From Baylisascaris procyonis (Eukaryota; Nematoda; Chromadorea; Rhabditida; Ascarididae), in the NCBI GenBank assembly GCA_037389465.1, contig JAZARR010000082.1:5940501-6004500 (forward strand): a DNA stretch of 64,000 nucleotides. The letters are read 5' to 3'. This document shows positions 24,001 to 35,876 of the stretch, one piece after another; position 1 is the stretch's first letter, and the number at the start of each line of letters is the position of its first letter. The notes under the pieces are model-generated. The model worked only from the letters and a program-made list of their open reading frames with translations. It ran no database searches and was not told the origin of the DNA. A program made the translations under genes and the position numbers.

Positions 24001-26441
24001 TATTTCCATCGCTTTGATCGAGGGAGTTCTCCTGAAATATGCTAGCAGATGTGACATTCATGTACTATAGGTAAACCTTGTGCATATATTTTCCCCAGTA
24101 ATTAAATTTGATAGTAGTATCGATGGGAACGCGATATCGAGAAAGCAAAGGAAACAGCAACTCAAATCAGTAGCACATAATTCCTGAAGGTTTCATATAT
24201 CACAGCTATATAGTCTAGGCGTTCAAATAGCATATTTAAAATGTAGATATTTCGATGGTTACCTGCATCGTCGAGGTGATTTGAGGATATTTTCAAAACG
24301 GTGAGTAGCGATAGATCATTGACGAACTGAAGCAGATGAAGATCAACAATGACAGCATTTAGAGCATTCGAAATGATACTCGTATTTTATCCACATCAAA
24401 GTTCCTTTACTCGATGCTTTCATCTACGAACTGCTTTTCGCAGAATGAAAAAAAATCCAAATATGGAAAAAGAATTCCGAGCAAAAAAAAATCCACTGTC
24501 GTTATAAAAAATTCTCAACCTGTAGATGGTTAATCCATTGAGAACAGATAAATGCACAAACGGCTATCCATTACTTTCTGACCGGTTGAAAACAAAATGC
24601 GAAATTCACCTCAAGTCAGCCGGTTGCGGCTATTTCTTGCTTCTCGCAAACCGGAAACGTTAACCGGAAATTTTTTCCGGCTAAATATTCATTTCTTTCA
24701 ATATACGGTTATCATTGCTGCTGCTATCGAATTTCTGAAGCGAAAAAAATGAGAGCTACTTAAATATGGATAAGTTTTTGATGTGTTTTTGTGCTAGTAG
24801 CGTTAATCAAGTGGCGATTATTTTCAGCTCACCAGTTTTTTTTTTTCATTCGATAACTGTGGAAAAAACCGAAGTAGAAATAAGAAATTGATGTGTGCGT
24901 AGTAATTAATATATGGTTGACTAACCATTAAGTTACTGATGGAATTATTCATAATGTATAAAGTTTCAAGTGCATATAGTTGTGAGAGTGGTGATGCATC
25001 CTCAATTTGATTATCGTATAGGAAAAGTTTTCTCAATTTTTTGCAATTCTCAATCCCGGATAAATCCTGCAAATAGATCCTCCATAAATTTATTGCATTT
25101 TGGCGATCTACAAAAACAGGAGAAGGGAAAGGTATGCTTAGCGAACACTATGACTTTGAAACAAACTCAAAGAAAATTTTCAAGCAAGAGAAGTATAAGC
25201 AAGAGTTTGATGCAAGCATGAATTTCAAACAACACATTTTTTTTTCTGGTGCGAAACTTGCTGCACCGTCGTCCATTTACGTTTTTCTCCTGCTTGTGCC
25301 ATTGTCATTTCTCGTCGCAAGAATGGATCTTGAAATCCTAACTCTCGGATTTTGGGATTTATTACCTCTCCGCTACATGGATGGAATTTTTTGAGAAAAC
25401 TATTCTCTTATAGTTTCAATAAGAATTAGTGAATTATTCCAGTAATATATATTTGTGAATATTTAAAAGCGAAAATATTGAAAGCAAATAAACAACCTTT
25501 AATTGTCCTTCACATAGCCATAACTCTTCAAGTGTAGAGGCGATTTCAATAAGTGGTTTCACATTAGTGATATCTTGCTCAAAAATGCGTAAAATTGTAA
25601 GAGAGGTGAAATATTTCATACCGATAAGCGCTGGCATTCCACCAAAATACATCTCAATTTTCTCCACTTGATTGCCGCCATTTTTTAGCGATGCAATATT
25701 AAGACCTGAAAAAAGTAGAATTTCAAACTTAATATGTGCAACCTTACATCCGAGAACCCCTTCCTTATCCTCCTCCATGCTCCGCACGTTTCCGGCAACT
25801 TAGCAAGGAATTGCTGTTGTGATATCACCTCAATCGTACAAATTAAATTAGATGAAATTGAAGAAAATGCCACCAGTAGTATTTGGTGGTTATCAAGCAT
25901 TTTTGTCGACTACTTTGCTGTTGTAAATCCTGCTATTGCCAATTAAAGTTCTAAAAGTGCAATAAATATATGACACCTACAAACAACGATCATCTATTAT
26001 TGATCTTCACATATAATGTTTCGCTAAAACTTGATCTAATAAATTCAAGTCTATCATCTTAGTCGGCCCTAAGATACAAAAAAAAATATATATATAATTT
26101 TGCCTAGCAACTGAGATCGCAATGCGTTATGAGTGAACTTTCGTAAGTGCCATGGCAATCAGTTTGACCTGTCAGTAGTAAAATAAATCCTGTAACATGA
26201 ATTGAAGCGCGAAAACACAAAGAAAAATCGCAAGCATTTGTTGATAGACGAAAATATTTTTCTTTCAGTTGTTTCCTGAAAAGAACTGAAACGAAAACTT
26301 TCGAAGTACCATTTGCATTGCAGAGGTTTTCAAGATATTTTGTATAGCGTGACTTTAACGTGCTGACGGTCTTCACCAATTTACTTGGCACGAGCATAAT
26401 AATGCAAATTTTTGCCAATTTATTTTTTGCTCCTGTGATTT
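12081..26441 (-). CDS. LRRC9-like leucine-rich repeat protein, 26 exons
   Basis: Exons from 5' to 3' on the minus strand: E1 26441-26310 (ATG at 26397 or further upstream), 25705-25497, 25066-24926, 24563-24520, 24378-24263, 23806-23721, 23177-22998, 22108-21865, 21658-21449, 21328-21083, 20324-20152, 19530-19309, about 19118-18868, 18801-18701, 18399-18317, 17871-17709, 16919-16659, 16264-16133, 15437-15281, 14977-14857, 14362-14218, 14082-13955, 13771-13586, 13309-13192, 12798-12662, 12270-12081 (TGA at 12083-12081). About 1,375 residues; vertebrate LRRC9 is about 1,450. Order: LRRs (residues ~30-290), charged helical stretch (~290-440), middle region, LRRs (~855-1270), acidic tail. The match follows LRRC9 order: LCNANG + EMYFGGMPALIG, LEELWLCEGQ, LFLYDNQIEDAS, PTQEIISLQTL, and C-terminal LNCKDNPVTQRRVYVEYV. 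Phases agree everywhere except between 19309 and 19118. A protein-interaction role is inferred from the LRRs; the function is not known to me. Confidence 0.88.
15920..15956. other. Imperfect hairpin in an LRRC9-like intron
   Basis: TGTGGCA (15920-15926) pairs with TGCCACA (15950-15956), and the following GTAGT pairs with ACTAC across a two-base bulge, leaving a loop of about 11 bases. It lies in the intron between the exons 16264-16133 and 15437-15281. It is too short for a microRNA precursor as it stands. Confidence 0.35.
17517..17543. repeat. Poly-C-rich low-complexity tract in an intron
   Basis: A run dominated by C on the plus strand lies inside the LRRC9-like intron between exons 17871-17709 and 16919-16659. 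It is G-rich on the transcribed strand and stands out from its AT-rich surroundings. Confidence 0.7.
22190..22830. repeat. Degenerate minisatellite, unit about 17 bp, in an LRRC9-like intron
   Basis: The intron between exons 23177-22998 and 22108-21865 contains a GC-richer, purine-biased block in which a motif close to gagatttggaggtgttc recurs many times with substitutions and small indels (for example near 22438, 22465, 22487 and 22535). This explains open frames of 151 codons on the minus strand (22384-22839) and 71 on the plus strand; they look like by-products of stop-poor repeat sequence. Unit length and copy number are estimates by eye. Confidence 0.6.
24590..24690. repeat. Cluster of ccgg motifs with a small inverted repeat
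   Basis: Six ccgg tetramers fall within about 90 bp. The last two form the inverted pair ccggaaattttttccgg (24664-24680). The cluster lies in the LRRC9-like intron just upstream (transcript sense) of the 44-nt exon 24563-24520. Two more accgga motifs occur near 17212-17232. Confidence 0.4.
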
Positions 26442-27110
26442 CTGCAATTGAAGCAATTTGAATATTTAAATATCCCTTTCTTCAACATCGCTTGTATTGT
26501 ATCATTCTAATAAGTAAGGCTAGTTGAGATTAAAGAAATCACTACTAATCTATTCGATCATCAAACACAAATGACCACTGCAATTGAATTAGATGGAATT
26601 GAAGAAATTTTGCAGTTTTTTTTGCAGTGTTCATTCGTAGTTAAGAGAAATGATTACACTTTCCGATTTCTTGTTGAAAAGTGGGGAAACTTGGAGCACT
26701 TTTATGTAAATTGCAAAGTTGATAGACAGAGATCAAATAAGTTCAACTTGCTGAACAACATAAGTTAACGAAAGAACATCTATTTTCACTCAAAGCTTCC
26801 CATCAATTTTTCTTCTTCTCGTTGTAATTTGCAGTGAAAAGTTTTGATCTTCAGAGAACGCAATGCCATGAATTTTTTTAAACTATAACGGAAGCATACC
26901 GGACACTTATCACTTAATGGAATCGATTTTTTCCCTGCAAAAGTTATTCTTTATCCTGAAAGTCTGAACTTTGCGCCATGTTCGATAAGCGAAAAATTTT
27001 CACAAGAACAAAGTGCCAGGAATTTCCGCGAAAAAAAGGAAAGATAATATGACGAACATCCAAAAAGTATATCTAGTAACGTGGCAATAAAACGCACAAC
27101 GAATAGAGAA

Positions 27111-27167
<57 letters not shown>

Positions 27168-29121
27168 CAATTAAACAAAAGAATTCATTAAAGTAATGAG
27201 CGAAATGCTGTGGAGTCGATTACACTTGCATTCAATGAACTAATCGGAATGTGCAAAATAACCGAGAGCAAGATAGTAGCTCTACATTTGTATAAGAAAT
27301 AAAATGCGTTTAGAAATAAATGCGATTTAAACATCGAGCAGTTCGAACCTTGAGCCATATCGCATTCTTCTCTGGGAATTTTCTCTGGAATCTCTAACAA
27401 TCTTTGTAAATTTGTTGCTGTCGCATAAACACAAATATCTGTTGGGAAAAAATACCACATCATTGGGGAATACCACAATAAATGCCGCAAATTTTTATTA
27501 AATTCGTGGATGAAAATTGGAAAAGCAGAGGAGTGGGTTGAAGGGAAGAGGGGATGCAAAGAAGAAACGAGTGAATGCAAGGGAAGTCAATTGTTGAGTA
27601 GGAGTTGTCGTAAGTGGATGTTGATTCGACAATGGCGCAGAACGGATATTGAAGCGGAAGTAAATTTGATTGCCCATATTTTCCCATTTAGTGCTATGTT
27701 CATTGAACCGTTTATGCATTTTCCTATCTAAATAATATTTCGTTAAGAGGGTCGTCTTAGAAAAAAAAAACATTTATAACTGGTCATTTAAAGAAGCAAC
27801 GATGGCAGAAGTTATTCACTTTTGTGCCCACTATAAAATTAGGTGTGGTATTTAAATAACGATTAAATATTTCGATATTGAAGTACTTTGCCATACGTTA
27901 AATCTATCATCATCTGCCATCTGAACTCTACTGAATCTAGCGATTTGAACTTCATCAGCCTTCGATCCTGAGAAACTCTACCATCATATTTGTTGAGTGA
28001 ACTTCATCGATTTTTCTTAAATAACTCTCTTAATATGCGCCTTCACCTGGCGTCCCCCTCAAAACCCGAAAAAGGAAATATCCCTTGCAAATACAGGTGA
28101 TTCAGATGTCCCATGAAACAACGTTGTTTCTATCCACTTATTCCTCATTTTCGGGCTTCTCTAAAGCACGCTACGGAAGGTTTCTCCACCGGAAGAACAA
28201 CCCAGCTAGCATAACACTACAGTCTACTGATAATTGACAGAGTTACTAATAATCGATTGATACATTTGGAGTAATTATACAAAACACATTGCTTTTAACG
28301 ATACACAAGTTATTTTCACAGATTAATCGAACTTTCATTTACCTTTGCTATATGGGAAAGGAGTGCTAACCACACCTTATCATTGCTCATACATACCATC
28401 AACATAATGATGCATCTACTATATAAAATAACTCATTCGATCTCGATTAAATGCAAAAAGAACGCAGTTATACGACCTCCTGTGAACTTATTCAAACGAA
28501 CCCCTGAACGTAGTTATGCACTTCTACAGCGATACGCATACTGCAAGATCTTGGGAAGAGGAGGGAAAAGGAACGTCAGATGGAATGAAAATGGAGATAT
28601 CTTCACTCGAATCAGATGGGGTAAGAGAAGAACCTATATTCTCTCTAAACCCTAAGAGAGTTAAGTTCAATAGCATAGTTTAGTTTGTTGCTAGGGTAAC
28701 CATTAATTCCAATGAATCTTTTCTGAGAAAATTTTACGATAGCGATATGGCCTCCGGCCTCATTTGCTATATTCTTCACATAATTAGTCCAAGAAGCATA
28801 AAAACGCGACCGTGAGTCGAAAAAAATTCTATTCAATTATTGCAACTAAATATTTCTTCTACTCAATTAGAATACATCGAGCCGCAATTATAATCTCTTT
28901 CTTGTCATCTCAATTTTTAATTCTATTCAATTCATGTTTTTGCTTTTTACGCTTATGCAATTAGATGATTTATTTACAAGGATATTTTTTGATCTATTAG
29001 ATATCATGAGTGATAAAATTCCATCATATTTTCCATACATTTTGCTTATCTTTCATTCTTGTTTGTTTATATCCTCACCCAAGAAACGCCTCATTTATCA
29101 GCAATTGATGCCAATCCAGGT
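26310..29121 (-). CDS. Candidate N-terminal extension exons of the LRRC9-like gene (incomplete)
   Basis: Upstream of the LRRC9-like E2, four minus-strand exons chain in phase: 29121-29079 (ends GG before gtgagg), 28828-28701 (ends G before gttacc), 27438-27349 (starts after cccaacag, ends G before gttcga), and E1 as 26441-26310 (starts after ttcaattgcag). Split codons are GG/A, G/AT, G/AA and G/GT. The encoded peptide, about 100 residues, includes DWHQLLINEAFLG, SWTNYVKNIANEAGGHIA and LLEIPEKIPREECDMAQ. I do not recognise a domain. Codon content looks natural and the donors are good. The 28828 acceptor (gaatag) is weak and no start codon is seen, so a further exon ending in one base is needed. 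Alternatively these are exons of a separate upstream gene, and the LRRC9-like protein starts at ATG 26397. Confidence 0.45.
27117..27166. repeat. (TA)n microsatellite
   Basis: An uninterrupted TA run of about 50 bp between the candidate exons 27438-27349 and 26441-26310 of the LRRC9-like gene. Confidence 0.95.
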
Positions 29122-30861
29122 CTGTAGAAAATATAATTTCGATTATTTGCGAAAATATTTTCCTATTGATTGCAATTGAGGTTAATACGAATGGTATGTA
29201 ACGATGAATGTGATTTATGATGGCATTATGTATCAAAATGCTCACATATAGATGATACACATGGTGTAAACTTGCTTTTTTTTGTTTCTACAGCTAAAAG
29301 CATACGTAATTTATGAAAGCACTTAAATGAATTTGTTACATCAAGAATGTTTCTTCTTTTGATAGAAATAATGTAGAAAATTTTTTAATATTTTTTCTGC
29401 ATGATGAATAAAGATATTTGTTATTTGCTTATATTGTTGAAAATTTGAAGATAATTAATTCCTTTCATTTAAGGAAGATGAAGATACAGCAGTGTGCATT
29501 ATTGAGGCAGATATGTTTTACTGAATAATCACCTATGCAGGTGACTTATTTCTGTGCAGCATGTATGTCAGCAACTTTTTTCGCATCTTTAGCAGCATTT
29601 TTTCTGAATTTGTAGGATATGATATAACTAGCGGCAGATGATTCGAAGGGATAGTTCATATGTGATGTTGACTTCGGTATGAGAAATAATTAGCAAATAA
29701 GCATCAAATTTAATTATATTTTCACTTCGTAAACGCTCGTTTGAATCTACTTTCTCAGAAAAACTGGCAGTTGCTTGCAAACTTTGAAATTTTGGATTTG
29801 CAAGAAAAATAGAAACAACTTGCTGATTTCATTTCTTAGCGTTTCCTCTTTAATAAACGGACGCTTTAGAGATTTTCACTAAGAGTAGATTTCACTTGCT
29901 AAATAATCAAAACTGAAAGAAATGAATATTACGCGATAAGTATGCAAAAAGAAATTCATCTCGTTTAACCATTTAGCGCAACATAGCAAAATACTATTCA
30001 ATTTCTTCCCATAGAATTGATCAAATATATGTGATGTAATTGTTTTTCTATACAATTGAAATTAAGAATATCCATAGAACGTTGAATTGGAATATTTCTA
30101 GAGCTATGAATTGGAATGTTAGGAGTAATTTATTCCTCGACTACCATTTTTTTTTTTTTTTGGCTGAGCAAATCTATGCATTCTTGAGAAGGAGCAATAG
30201 AAGTCACCAAACAGCGTTCTCAGAAATTCAATTTTAAGCTTCCCCCTATGTTAACGCCCTTTATATCGTCGCATCGATTTGGTGAGAGAGAAAAAAAAGT
30301 TTTGACGCACAAACATTCAACTAGGATCGTAAATAAGTGGGCAAAGAGGATGAACATCTGAGTGCTTAAGAGGATTCATCACTTATAAGCCACATTTTCT
30401 TGATAGTAGTGCTGCTTAGGTTCATTGCTAGCGTCATTTAACAATTACATCCGCAAGAAGTTCGTTCGCTTGCAAATAACTGTTCATCTTAAATTATATT
30501 ACTGTATCACTGTATTTTGAAAATTTAAAAAAAAAAACTTGATATTATTGAATGAAATTGTGGGAAATAAAAAGAAGAGGTATGAATAATTTTCTTATAA
30601 ACAAATCTAAAATGTTAGCATCTTAAGCAACTCCATTAGTTGCATGATTGCATTCCCATCCGGAACGTTAAATTATGCAATAACGCCATAATGGATGTGC
30701 CATTCATAGATTTGTTATGTTATAGTTTTGATAAAAATAGAACCTGTCTTTCACACCTTCTTCTTATAGAAAGAGAAAACGCTCGTATTGGCGCAATGCT
30801 AATGGGCCAAATGCTGTTAAGTATGAAGTTGCCCTTGCCACAGTTCGATTTATAAGTGTTC

Positions 30862-30921
30862 TAACACATATCGTTGTTAAATTCTATGCGGTAATGCTAT
30901 AACACATATCGTTGTTAAATT
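30862..30921. repeat. Direct repeat of 22 bp, 38 bp apart
   Basis: The 22-base sequence starting taacacatatcgttgtta occurs at 30862-30883 and again at 30900-30921, identical apart from flanks. It suggests a recent local tandem duplication with a 38-bp period. Confidence 0.85.
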
Positions 30922-31693
30922 TAACCCCACATACGAAATTATTTCTTTATGCTAAAAGCTCTGTCTCTATTAAGACACCATCATGTGCCACTGAGCATGT
31001 TTAGACGGTTGAGTGCTCTTCCAGCCACTTTTCTATGCTAATTTTGAATTTCCCCTTCGCTGTACGTCTTCAGGGGGCGTAAAAATGCCGTTGCAAAGAA
31101 ACGGCGCACGCTGCCATCAATGGTTATCTGGAGGTAGATCATTCAACGATGGCGTCACTTATAAGGCGCTAGGCTTTCGACAAAAATTGTTGAACTAAGG
31201 CGAGTGAAGAACATTCCTCAATGGCGAGGATAACAGAACACAAGTTGAATATAGTAGAAGAGAAAAAATTGCAAAACTCCTAACATATTACCTGTCCAAT
31301 TTTATTTTCAATGGTTTCGTGTAAGAATTATAAGGCTCATCTCTTCTTTATCGCATGCTAATATCGTAAGCGGTGTATACCTTTCACTCATGTTTATTTT
31401 CATGGCTGAACTTTATGCAAATTTCTCTAATGTATGGGATTGTAAAATAAGAAATATGTGAATTAAATTTGTCATTTCTTTTGATAATCTTGTGACTTTA
31501 GATGTACGCTTGCTGTCATGCATTTGCTGAATGTCTTCAACGTTGCACTTGAATAATTCCAGAGAATTTGTGAGATAATGCAAAACTGACCCGATAGAAA
31601 TGTTGTAGTGGCTGCTACGGAGAATAACCTTTCGCACCAATGGACTCAAATGGATTGAATTCAATAGGATTAAAAAAGAAATCGAAACATGGG

Positions 31694-31695
31694 AT

Positions 31696-31730
<35 letters not shown>

Positions 31731-31733
31731 TTT
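31694..31733. repeat. (TTTA)n microsatellite
   Basis: About ten uninterrupted TTTA units. The sequence gaaacatgggat precedes the run at 31683 and recurs at 31887, just beyond it. Confidence 0.95.
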
Positions 31734-32964
31734 CAATCAACATAGCATTCATTACGAATGAAGGTCTCTTCATATCGCTTCCGCTTGTCCCGAATCAATG
31801 CTTCTCTGATCCAATTGGTTCCTGCGACACTGCTTTCGAATGAACGGTTGGAGGAACTGGAAGAAGAGGCAACTAAAATCAATTTCGAAACATGGGATAT
31901 TGAAATATTTCTCTTCACTATTTACTAGTCTGAATCTACTGCTCCTACACATGTCATATCTACTTTCATCTAACGATTTGAGACTTGCTTGCTGATGAAA
32001 TTCAAAAACTGACCGTTATGGTGGTCAAAACTCTCTCATGTCAATAACGTTGTGAAAACCAAGTGGTTGAGGCCCTTCAAGGAAAAACCATCTCATCGAG
32101 CTTTTCCACGTGGTCAACGAACTCGACAACCGATCTTCTAGCGAAAAGCGATGTTATCATAAGTAGAAAAGTGCACTGGCATTTCATTGTGAATGATTTC
32201 ATCAAGCTTCAAGGTGGCGCAGTTATAGAAAGGCGGAGCTAGTTGACTTAGCTTAGTTTGTCGTTAAGGATTTCACTTCGTATATTGACGCATTCGATTT
32301 TTAAACTAAATTCACAAGTTCGATTCGTAATTATTTCAGCCATAATGTTGCACATTGTATTTAGAGCTTATTAGGTGCTTCTATTGCTCTCTACTATCGT
32401 TTTTCTTGCTTAGTTTATCATTTCACTATTTTCCATATATCTTAAATTCTCAAAAATTCTTTTTATAAATAATCTTAAATAACCGCATAGATATTGCAAT
32501 GACCTATTTTTATTTCATTCGAGCATAAATTCCTTTGAAAAATTAAGGTCATTGACCTTCTTAATGAGATAGAGCGCTCGATTCAGCGCTTTTTCACCGC
32601 GATTAAATATTATGTTAGAAAAGGAAAAGGGCGGAGCAAGGCATCGATACCTTAGCAATGATTGCGAAAAGATTTTTTTGCATAGATCGGAAATGCATTA
32701 TAGTCTTCAGTAGAAGCAATTGTGTAGAGCAAACATATAACTAGTAATTAAAGGATCGTCTCACTTATAGGTTACTATGAAAGATGCAAACAATGATTAT
32801 TGCGCATTCGTCAAATACAAAAGAAAAATACTGAAGTATTGGCGGAGCTAATAAACACTAACGAGTTTCGCATATGGCATAAATATTTACGTTCATTTAT
32901 TTCTTTTCGAGAAAACTTTTGGCCATATATATGACATTCTATTCTTATTACTTTTCCACATGCC

Positions 32965-32967
<3 letters not shown>

Positions 32968-32997
<30 letters not shown>
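32968..32997. repeat. (TA)n microsatellite
   Basis: A TA run of about 30 bp in intergenic DNA. Confidence 0.9.
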
Positions 32998-32999
<2 letters not shown>

Positions 33000-35483
33000 T
33001 GATGAGAGAAAATCGGAAATTGATAACTATGTTTGACCGCATAACTTTCACTTGTTTTATCTTCAACAATGAATAAATGAAAGTGAAAGAATAACTCCAC
33101 ATGTCACTTCGAATACATTTGTAAAGAGCCTCTGCTTAAATAAGTCTTTGTGAACTTATGCTCTTGCAATTTTTGCTTGAACAGTTAATGAATGAAGAAG
33201 GAAAATTTTCACCAATATAGATTGTATAATCAGAATTAATAAATGCAATAGGTTCAAATAGTTCAAATAAATGGATTTCTAATCGTATTATACCAATTCA
33301 TTAGGCCATTCTCTTATAATAACGATTCGCCGGATATGAGATCGTTGAGAAAAGATACTCACAAAAACTGAGTCAATTATATTTCCTAGACCTTTGTTGA
33401 AATTTCATTGCTATTAAACTTATCGATAGTTCTACTCTGAAAATAGCATAATAGCTGATGTATTTATTGGTGGTAAAAATGCGAAACGAAATTCTTGGTA
33501 AAAATTTGTCAATATTTTTATTCGACATTTATGTTTTTGACCTACATAACTTCTAAATTTGACACACATGGATAACTGTTGTTTATAATTATCAGAAAAC
33601 ACATGAGCATTACATTCGATCGTATTTTGTTGATTCGTTTAAAATTTCGTCAAATGCTTGCTCTTCTTGAAGAAAAATTCTCAAATTAGGTTAGCATAAA
33701 TTACGAGGGAGGAATATTGGAAACTCCATCATAAAATTGTCGCTTGTTCTGCATCGCAAAGCGTTTCAGTAGTTTTCCAGCCATTTTTTCGTACTTCATT
33801 CTTTCGGATTGACTTATGCCATTGGAGACAGCTGGGTGTCGCAACCGCTGCGTTGGGTTTTTATTTATTCAAATGGACTTCCACTCTTCTCAATTACTGT
33901 ATTTCGTTTTTCCAGCGGAAGAACGGGTCATTCTTTTTCATATGCATGATTTTCCACTCGCTGTCACCTATGAATTTTTTTTTGGCTCCTGACTAGGTCA
34001 TGTGACAATTAAAAATATTGCCTTTTTGTATTTTCTCTCACGGTTGTGGATAGCTCAATAGTATGAGGAAGGAACAACAAATACTGGATAGCGAACGGTA
34101 AAGTATGAATGCTATTGGATATCACCATTATTACTGGCATAAAATATGATGGAAACGTAAAATTCCTGCGTTATATTAATAGATTATCACTACCAACTTA
34201 ACGATTGCCGAGATAGGAATGAAATTAGTAATATTTTCTAAGAAAAATACGCAAAAAAGCCTTAGAGGCGGAAAAATGCGAAATGCATGCAACACAACCA
34301 ATATGAAATCAGTTATTAGGCAATTTTGTATTAAGAGTTAATGAAAGATTGCTTCGGGCTTTAAAGTTTTTGGTGTAGCGCAAATGTGTGAGTAGTAAAA
34401 TTCTAGTCAAAAAAATTTTTGAAAGAGAATTCACCTAATTGATAAATCGATCAGACGATTGCTTCCTTAAGTCTAAATGAATTTATCGCTGCTGATATGT
34501 TTATTTGGTTTTTCAAGAACGCCAACGTGAAACCATTTATTAGTTTTCGTGCGAAATTTTACTCGATTTTTCTTTTATTTTTTGATTTTCATATAAGCAT
34601 GGTTCTTTTTTTTTTAAATTTTAGTCTGGAAACTAAAAATTTTCATTTGGAATTTAGTGCTTTTATAGACGGATTATATGTGCAAATCTGCGACGTTTTA
34701 TTAACCTAAATCATCAATCCCCATAAATTGCAATTGTTTTTGAGCATGATAGATAGCGACGACGAATTGCATAAACTAGAGGTTTGCGTGTTGCTACTTA
34801 ACAAATTACTGCACTGTGGCAAACAAAAAGGTTTATAGCTGTTTTCTTCTTGTGGCGGACCATTTGCCTCATTACATGTAGAATGAAAGTTAGCGCAATA
34901 ATCTCCTACGAGCTGCCCAACCTCTGTTTCATTCGACCTTTTCTATTGAAGGTAGGGGTCGTGGCTAAGATGAACTATTGACAAAGAAGAATAGGCTTGA
35001 GGCATGGGAGTAGGGGATGCTTGAGGGGAAGGGGAGAGAAGAGTCGCCAGATCAATATGGGTTACTATGAAATACATCTATGCAAGAAGATCACGAAACG
35101 AACGCTTTTGAACAGAATCTGCGAGATATATACATAGTTTATTCGCTGAACTGGAGCACTTCAAATCATTCGGCTGTTGTGTGTGCGTGCTCTTGGTGTG
35201 CAATATTTATTTGAATGTAAGCCGTTGTTTTATTGTGATTTTGAGAAGGAAATACTCGTTACAGAGATTCTACTAAAAAGCGATTTGTATTGTTCGTTGT
35301 TTTTTTTAAATGTTGTTATAATGCTAGAATTCTTAATGCATGATTCGAAAATTCTTAACTCTTAAGCGGGCAAACTGGTTGATTTTAGGCAACTGTAGTT
35401 TCAAGTTCTTTTTCAAAAGAAGGCCTATATTAGAAGAAAACAGTTTCATGAATTTTTACAAAATTCTTCAGGAGAGTGTCGTC

Positions 35484-35876
35484 TTATTCAGTCGTATGTA
35501 ATTGGTTGCTTTTCCTACCTTTGCAGATATGAAAGCCTCTGTTCTCGAGCGCCATAAATCTTTGAGAAATTCCTGCCTTTGCAAATACGAACGCCTTTAG
35601 ATAAGTTTTCGCAGTTAGACGACTTCTGACACCACGGAAGTAATTGCGGGAACTCTCCAATACTACCTCAGTTGGAGATTTCACTTTCATCGTTTCCCCT
35701 TTCACCTTGGAACAAGCACTAGTATGAAGTGAACCATCTTCTGTTGCTTTCTGAATCTCACTTCTATCTGATTTTCCACATTCACGACAACCATCGATAC
35801 TATACATTTGTTTCTGTTCATGGAGTAATCCTAGAAAGATCTTTTCATTGAGCATGAAATACTCGTTCCTGTTCAC
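35484..35876 (-). CDS. Unrecognised open reading frame, possible exon
   Basis: A 130-codon open frame on the minus strand with mixed, protein-like composition. It includes the segments CRECGKSDRSEIQKATEDGS and SRNYFRGVRSRLTAKTYLK and ends at a stop at 35484. There is no start ATG at its 5' end; the first in-frame ATG is a few codons in. Two donor-like sites lie inside: gag/gtagta after SPTE, and aaag/gtagga after FHICK. The second ends in one G, which is phase-compatible with the candidate exon 29121-29079, but that would need a 6.4-kb intron and I have no other support. I recognise no domain. Confidence 0.3.
   Translation of the reverse strand: MNRNEYFMLNEKIFLGLLHEQKQMYSIDGCRECGKSDRSEIQKATEDGSLHTSACSKVKGETMKVKSPTEVVLESSRNYFRGVRSRLTAKTYLKAFVFAKAGISQRFMALENRGFHICKGRKSNQLHTTE

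Larger units (their letters stand above)
30640..32242. other. Cluster of coding-like fragments, unassigned
   Basis: Several open pieces have natural-looking codon content: plus 30640-30855 (ends LLSMKLPLPQFDL then stop), plus 31013-31198, minus 31664-31413 (contains LFKCNVEDIQQMHDSK), minus 31918-31733 and plus 32063-32242 (contains SDVIISRKVHWHFIVND). None shows a family signature, strands conflict, and I could not chain them with splice sites. They may be remains of a decayed gene or mobile element, scattered exons, or chance. Confidence 0.2.

Noticed and set aside
26571..26768. Plus-strand 65-codon open frame opposite the LRRC9-like 5' region
   Set aside because: No family resemblance and no splice context; it lies antisense in an intron.
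29545..29598. Possible minus-strand terminal exon (peptide ending KKVADIHAAQK) upstream of the LRRC9-like candidate exons, which might suggest an operon
   Set aside because: Only one short piece with no partner exon, and an equally open alternative frame; not enough to call.
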